Below are positions 24,686 to 30,800 of a stretch of 33,574 nucleotides of DNA, piece by piece. Source of the stretch: an uncultured Clostridia bacterium (lineage in GTDB: Bacteria > Bacillota > Clostridia > TANB77 > CAG-508); the NCBI GenBank assembly GCA_944393475.1, contig CALYAI010000004.1:1-33574 (forward strand), read 5' to 3'. Each line of letters opens with the position of its first letter. Position 1 is the stretch's first letter. Made by a program: the position numbers and the translations under genes. The notes under the pieces were generated by a model, which worked only from the letters and a program-made list of their open reading frames with translations, ran no database searches and had not been told where the DNA came from.

Positions 24686-24738
24686 CAAACTTAGCTCGAG
24701 CACTTTGAGCTATTAAGGTCTTCTTAATGTTGACCTGC

Positions 24739-24775
24739 AAAAACGAGTAGGAAAGAAATTTTCCTACTCGTTTTT
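24739..24775. terminator. Bidirectional terminator between the tandem-repeat gene and rnj
   Basis: A 16-bp stem (24739-24754 with 24760-24775, loop GAAAT) whose arms start and end in five A/T pairs. This gives a T-run in both directions for the convergent genes. It is 4 bases from the rnj stop and 53 bases from the plus-strand stop. Confidence 0.85.
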
Positions 24776-24779
24776 GTTA

Positions 24780-26615
24780 TTATACTTCCATAATAATAGG
24801 TAAAATCATTGGGTTTCTTTTCGTTTTTTGAGCTATATAATCTTTTAAATTATCTCTTAAATTTGATTTAATTGTTGCCCAATCAGTTATATGGTTTCTT
24901 TCACATTTTTCTATTTCGCTTCTTATAACAGCTTTAACATTTTCCATTAGATTTTCTGACTCTCTTACATAAACAAACCCTCTCGAAATTACATCAGGTC
25001 CTGCTATAATTTCTCCTGTAGAAGAGTCCATTGTCATAACAATAATAATTAAACCGTCCTGTGATAAATGTTGTCTATCACGAAGAACTATATTTCCAAC
25101 ATCTCCTACTCCTAATCCGTCTACTAAAATTCTTCCTGATTGTACAGATGTTGTAAGTTTTGCTTCTTCTTGATTTAATTCAAATACTCTACCATTTGTA
25201 AGCATAAATATATTATCCTTATCCATGCCCATCTCTTCTGCAGTTTCGCCATGTGCTTTTAGCTGTCTGTATTCTCCATGCACTGGTAAGAAATATTTTG
25301 GTTTTGCTAATGCAAGCATTAATCTTTGTTCTTCTTGGCAAGCATGTCCAGAAACGTGAACATCTGCTAAAGAACTATATACTACTTCTGCACCAATTTG
25401 CATTAAATCATCTATTACTTTAGAAACAAGTTTTTCATTTCCAGGTATTGGATTTGCAGATATTATTATTAAATCATCTGCAGTTATTTGAACCTTTCTG
25501 TGTTCTCCTGAAGCCATTCTAGTAAGAGCTGACATTGGTTCTCCTTGACTTCCTGTTGTAATAATTACTAATTGGTCATCAGTATAATTTTTTATCATAT
25601 CTATATCGATAAACACATTATCTGGAACTGTTATATAGTCTAGCTCTCTTGCTGTATTTATCATATTTATCATACTTCTTCCACAAACTGCAATTTTCCT
25701 ATTATATCTAACAGCACAATTAACAATTTGTTGAACTCTGTGAACATTAGAAGCAAATGTAGCTACTACAATCCTTTTTCTGCAACCTTGGAATAATTTT
25801 TCGAAAACATCTCCAACTGTTCTTTCTGACATTGTAAAACCTTTTCTTTCTGCATTAGTACTGTCTGACATAAGAGCTAATATTCCTTCGTTTCCAAGTT
25901 CTGCTATACGTCCTAAGTCCATTATTTTTCCATCTATTGGTGTATAATCTATTTTAAAATCACCCGTATGCAATATTGTTCCAACAGGAGTCTTTATAGC
26001 CAACATTACAGAATCCGGTATACTATGGGAACTTCTAATAAATTCCACACTAAATTTTCCTGTTTTTATAGTTTCTCCTTGTTCTACTTCTATTAATTTT
26101 GTTGATTTTAATAGTTTATGTTCATCTAATTTATTTCTAATTAATCCACATGTTAGTCTCGTTGCATATATTGGTACATTTATTTTCTTTAAAAAATAAG
26201 GTATTGCTCCAATATGGTCTTCATGTCCATGTGTTATAAACATTCCTCTTATCTTTTCTTTGTTTTTCTCTAAGTAAGTAATATCTGGAATAACTAAGTC
26301 GACTCCAAGCATTTCATCTTCTGGGAATGCCAAACCGCAGTCAACAATTATTATTTCATTTTCATATTCAAAAACAGTCATATTCTTTCCTATTTCATGT
26401 AATCCACCTAGTGGAATAATTTTTAGTTTACTTGGTTTAAATCTAAATTCTTCCTGTTCTTGAATATTTCTTTTTGTCCTTTTCGAACTATTTACTTGTT
26501 TTGTATTTTCTGATTTTGTTCTAGTTTTTGTTTGTTTTGCACCTTCTTTTACTGTATTAGTTTTATAATTTCTTCTCTTTGGCAAAACTGTCTTTTTACT
26601 ATTATCTTCTGTCAT
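24780..26615 (-). CDS. rnj: Ribonuclease J
   Basis: A 611-aa metallo-beta-lactamase/beta-CASP nuclease with 5'-3' exonuclease and endonuclease activity, central to mRNA turnover and rRNA maturation in Firmicutes. Zinc motif HGHEDH (129-134), with GLHEIGKN and DCGLAFPED before it and LHTGDFKID after it. The beta-CASP region has DSTNAERKGFTMSE, and the C-terminal part has HVSGHACQEEQ and KYFLPVHGEY. It carries an unusual basic, probably disordered N-terminal extension of about 58 residues (rich in Lys, Thr, Arg) before the core begins at KLKIIPLGG; RNase J is usually about 555 residues. Such tails can bind RNA or partners; this is inference. ATG is 11 bases after AAGGAG, rather long spacing. 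Confidence 0.95.
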   Translation of the reverse strand: MTEDNSKKTVLPKRRNYKTNTVKEGAKQTKTRTKSENTKQVNSSKRTKRNIQEQEEFRFKPSKLKIIPLGGLHEIGKNMTVFEYENEIIIVDCGLAFPEDEMLGVDLVIPDITYLEKNKEKIRGMFITHGHEDHIGAIPYFLKKINVPIYATRLTCGLIRNKLDEHKLLKSTKLIEVEQGETIKTGKFSVEFIRSSHSIPDSVMLAIKTPVGTILHTGDFKIDYTPIDGKIMDLGRIAELGNEGILALMSDSTNAERKGFTMSERTVGDVFEKLFQGCRKRIVVATFASNVHRVQQIVNCAVRYNRKIAVCGRSMINMINTARELDYITVPDNVFIDIDMIKNYTDDQLVIITTGSQGEPMSALTRMASGEHRKVQITADDLIIISANPIPGNEKLVSKVIDDLMQIGAEVVYSSLADVHVSGHACQEEQRLMLALAKPKYFLPVHGEYRQLKAHGETAEEMGMDKDNIFMLTNGRVFELNQEEAKLTTSVQSGRILVDGLGVGDVGNIVLRDRQHLSQDGLIIIVMTMDSSTGEIIAGPDVISRGFVYVRESENLMENVKAVIRSEIEKCERNHITDWATIKSNLRDNLKDYIAQKTKRNPMILPIIMEV

Positions 26616-26918
26616 TATTTTATCTACTCCTTCTCTATAAAATTAATTTAACCCTATTATGTACAGAAGAAATATAACCAATAAAACAATATATTAAATT
26701 AACACATAAAAATATTACAAAATATTTATAACAATATTTTGATTATATCCCATTTCTTATAAATATACACAAAAAAACCGTTATATATACTATATTTTCT
26801 TATAATAACTTATTAGACTATATATTTTTTATTTCCGCACCATATATATCAATTAGTTATTTCTTCTGTTCAAAATAAAATTTAAATCTCATCCTCGTGC
26901 CCTTTAGGCAACCTTATG
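26616..26918 (-). promoter_or_regulatory. Long 5' leader of rnj (about 300 bases)
   Basis: The region between the predicted start of transcription and the rnj ATG holds no gene. Its first 30 bases (about 26885-26918) are the only GC-rich part and include a small stem, TGCC/GGCA, at 26898-26910. Further down is an AT-only stem, 26718-26726 / 26733-26741. No known riboswitch was recognised. By analogy with the autoregulated long leader of E. coli rne it could be a target of RNase J itself; this is inference. Confidence 0.4.
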
Positions 26919-26924
26919 TTTGTT

Positions 26925-26953
26925 ATTATAGCAAAAAAAACCATTTTTGTCAA
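26925..26953 (-). promoter_or_regulatory. Perfect-consensus sigma-A promoter upstream of rnj
   Basis: Minus strand TTGACA (26948-26953), 17-base spacer, TATAAT (26925-26930): no mismatch to consensus. It sits about 300 bases before the rnj ATG, just after the terminator of the upstream gene. Confidence 0.85.
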
Positions 26954-26982
26954 ATTTACATAAAGCAATTGCAACCATATAA

Positions 26983-27027
26983 TAAACAAAAAAATCACCT
27001 TATATGCTAGCATATAAGGTGATTTTT
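26983..27027 (-). terminator. Intrinsic terminator of the 245-aa membrane-anchored protein gene
   Basis: A perfect palindrome, 26990-27008 with 27009-27027 (about 17 bp stem with a CTAG tip), begins 2 bases after the stop codon. It is followed on the minus strand by a run of T and TTTGTTTATT. Confidence 0.9.
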
Positions 27028-27029
27028 GC

Positions 27030-27767
27030 TTATGCAACTGAATTTGAATTATCTACTTCTGTATCATTTTCATCTGATGATTCTGTTGTAGATTGACCCA
27101 ATCCTAAATTTTCGCCAATTTGTTCTTGAATTTTATTTACTCCATCTTCTATTCCTGGAAGTAAAAGGTTTAATAAATCTTCTTCGTTTGTTGAAATTTT
27201 CCACAATTCATCTTCTTTAACCATTTGTATATCTAGAGTTCTAGTTGTTACATCTGTTGTATTTGTAATCTCGTCTTTTAAGATAGTTAACATTTCACTT
27301 TCATCTGGTTCTTCACCTGAAAAAGCTGTAGCAAATAATTTGCTTAACATTTCAGAAAAGAAATTTGGTACTATTTTTGAAAAATCTTTTGAAGTTAATT
27401 CAATTGTAACTGTAGCTTTATCTTTTTCCTTATTTATATTATTAATTTTCCATTCGATATTTGAAAAACAAGCTGTTATTAATTCTTTTTGATAATTTTC
27501 ATCATTTAAAGCTGACATTGTATTTTCATCAAGTGTATTTCCAATTTCATTTTCTAAAGAATCTTCTATCCCTTCTGAGCCTTCCACAACTAAATATTGC
27601 TCAGCAGTAGCTAAATCTCCAGCTTTTAGTGCTGTAAAAAATGTATTAACTGAATCTTCTGGTTTTGATTTATTTACTGTGTAAAATATTGCTGCTGCTA
27701 CCATAAGAAGTATTACGATTAATACAATAACAGTTATTACTATTTTAGTTCTTTTCTTATTTTCCAT
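27030..27767 (-). CDS. Membrane-anchored extracytoplasmic protein, NTF2-like/DUF4878-type (tentative)
   Basis: A 245-aa protein with a short basic N-terminus and one transmembrane helix (about 9-30, IVITVIVLIVILLMVAAAIF), then an extracytoplasmic domain. The part after the membrane, PEDSVNTFFTALKAGDLATAEQYL, has the look of the first helices of NTF2-like folds in the DUF4878/DUF5105 group. It is followed by beta segments (KATVTIELTSKDF, TRTLDIQMVKEDELWKIS) typical of such folds. The last ~30 residues are acidic and Ser/Asn-rich, probably disordered. No lipobox cysteine is seen. AAGGAGGGG precedes the ATG. It lies 61 bases after the giant glucan-synthase-like gene with no terminator between, so it may be co-transcribed with it. 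Function unknown. Confidence 0.75.
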   Translation of the reverse strand: MENKKRTKIVITVIVLIVILLMVAAAIFYTVNKSKPEDSVNTFFTALKAGDLATAEQYLVVEGSEGIEDSLENEIGNTLDENTMSALNDENYQKELITACFSNIEWKINNINKEKDKATVTIELTSKDFSKIVPNFFSEMLSKLFATAFSGEEPDESEMLTILKDEITNTTDVTTRTLDIQMVKEDELWKISTNEEDLLNLLLPGIEDGVNKIQEQIGENLGLGQSTTESSDENDTEVDNSNSVA

Positions 27768-27828
27768 TTTATACCCCTCCTTGCCTTAATATTACTATAA
27801 GTTCAAGTAAAAGTAAACATTTTTTATA

Positions 27829-30800
27829 TTACATTATTATTTCAAGATTATATATTTCACCATCGTCTATTAATTCTATTTCTTTATTATACACTTCACT
27901 GCCATTACAATACATTTTAGATATACCTGTACTCTTGCTTTCTGTATTTCTTACTACAATATGATAAATAGTATTTTTATATTTATAATTTATCTTATAC
28001 TCCTTCCATTCTTTTGGTATACATGGTTTTATTTTTAATATATTATTTTCTACTCTAAATCCTAAAATATGTTCTAAACCTGCTACATACATCCATCCAC
28101 TTGAACCAGTATACCAAGTCCAACCTCCTCTTCCAGCTAAATTTTTGTTGCTATATACATCTGCTGAAATAACATATGGTTCAACCTTGTATTTATTTGC
28201 ACTTTCTTTTGTTTTAGAGTGTTCTATTGGATTTATTAAATTAAACATCTCCACTGCTTTATCTCCAAAGCCTAGCATTGCTTCTGCAATTATTGCCCAA
28301 ATGGCTCCATGGGTGTATTGGCCTCCATTTTCTCTAACTCCTGGTAAATATGACTTTATATATCCAGGATCTATTTTTCCATTTTCGAATGGTGGATCCA
28401 ATAATTTTATTAACCCATTTTCTTTATCAATTAAATTTATTTCTAGGCTATTCATACTAATAAATTTTTTGTCATTATCTGCTCCACCAGAAATAACTCC
28501 CCAACTCTGTGAAATTCCATCTATTCTACATTCATCATTTTCCATACTACCAAGAACTTCCCCATTGTCAGTAAAAGCACGTTTAAACCATTGTCCATCC
28601 CACGCATTTTTATTAATATTCTTTTGTAAATTTATTAATATATCTTTGTATTTTTCGTCCTCGTCAATCTTTAAAATATTTACCCATTTATTTAATATAT
28701 CATATAAGAAAAATGCAAGCCATACACTTTCTCCTTTTCCTTTAACACCAATATTAGAAAAACCATCATTCCAATCTCCAGAACCAATCTTTGGTAATCC
28801 ATTCACTCCAAAATTTAATGTTTTATTAATTGCCTTTTTACAATGCATATATATGCTTTCCTTTTCACTAGAAGGCATGTATTCAGAATATCTTTCCACT
28901 TCATTATCTTTTAGTATTTCACCTTCTAGATATGGTGTTTCTATTTCTAATATAGTTCTATCCCCTGTAATCTTTATATACTCCAATACAGCATATGGTA
29001 GCCATAACAAATCATCTGAAAATCTTGTCCTAATTCCCATATGATTTTCTTCATGCCACCAGTGCTCTACATCCCCCTCTATAAATTGGTGCTGGCTATT
29101 TTTAATAATTTGTTTTTTTAATAAATCTATATCTAAATATTTCATATTAATTGCATCTTGGAGTTGATCCCTAAATCCAAATGCTCCACCTGATTGATAA
29201 TATCCTGTTCTTCCCAATAACCTACTTGCTATAGTTTGATAAACCAACCAGCCATTTAATAATATATTCATTGATTCTACTGGTGTTTCAACTTGAATTT
29301 TATTTATAAGATTCTTCCAATATTCTTTTGTTTCCTCTAATGCATTCTTGCAATTAAATACATTATTATATCTTATGACTAAATCCTTTATTCTTTCCTC
29401 TGAATCTTCTCCGAAAATTAAAGAAATTTCTTTGCTTTCGAAAGGTTTTAATTCAATATTTATTTTTAAAACCATAACAGTTTCTTCGCCAATTCCACTG
29501 CAATTATCTAATTTATTTATAAATATTCCGCATGGTTTTTGAAGATCTCCATTTCCAATAAAAGATTTTTTTGCTCCTGTAAAGGAATCTATTTTTAAGC
29601 TAGAAGAAATAAAGCTTACCTCATCTAATAATCTATCCCCTCTATTTAAAGCATATATTATATTCTCATCTTTAATAATTTCTATCTTTCCATCTGTTTG
29701 TATTTCATCTTCTCCTAAAACTGGTTTTATATAATAAAAAATACTTAATTTTCTACTTCTATCTGTTATATTTTTTAATTTAATTAAATTTATCTTTACA
29801 TTATCCTTTTTTGTAACAAATATTTCATCATCTGCTATTATTCCATTACTTGTATGATTATATTTTGCATATCCAAATCCATAGGTAATATAATAATCAT
29901 TCTCATCCTCTTTTGTTCTATTTCCAATTGTCCAATATTCTTTATTTTCATTATCTATTAAATAAATTACTTCTGAAGGAATATCCTTGCTACTATAATT
30001 TGCAAATACACTTAACCTATTAAGTCTACTATTTTTATTCCATGTATATCCTCCAAGTCCATCTGTAACTAAAGTTCCAAATTCTTTATTTGCAAGTACA
30101 TGACTCCAAACAGATGGTAAAGAATTATCTTTATTCACTTTTATATAATATTCTTTTCCATTATTAGAGAAAGCTCCATATTCATTAAAATATTTTAAAT
30201 TATCCATTACATCAAATTTCTCTAAATTTGTAGTTCTGATTTTTTCTTTTATAATATCTCTACTTTCTGGTAAATTTATATTTATATTTTTTCTTTGTTT
30301 ATTATATATTTTTTCTATTTTATTTAATTGGTAATTTATATTGCCTAAATTAGTATCTATTATTAAATTTGATAAAAATATAATTGCATTATATTCATCT
30401 TGCTCCAATCTATTTGTTGCTAAAATAAATATTCCTTCCCTTAAATTCTTTAAATAATCCAAATGAGCATTTAAAATACTGTTATTTATATACTCCAATA
30501 AATATTCTTCTGCAATAATAACAAATTCAATTTTTATGTTCTTTACTCTTAAAATTTCATAATATTTTAATAACTGATTTAATATATATATATCATTTAT
30601 ATTCTTTAATTTTAATGTTAATATTGGGAAATCCCCCGAAATTCCAAATTTCCATAATTCTCTTTTGCTAAAAATATTATTTTTTATTTTATTTCTATAA
30701 AACCATGTGACATAATTTGGTTTTAAAAGTAATGTTAATATCCTTTGGCACTCGGCTAATTCTTTCCCTTTAATTTGCAAATATCTAGCCTCTTCTATTG

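Noticed and set aside
24680..24735. Possible integron attC site after the tandem-repeat gene
   Set aside because: The 5' part (TTTTAAC) and 3' part (GTTGACC) do not fit the RYYYAAC and GTTRRRY cores, and they pair poorly with each other. No integrase is in the window.
28145..29044. A 299-codon open frame on the plus strand inside the glucan synthase gene
   Set aside because: It is antisense to the conserved GH94 domain and has no recognisable domain or ribosome binding site.
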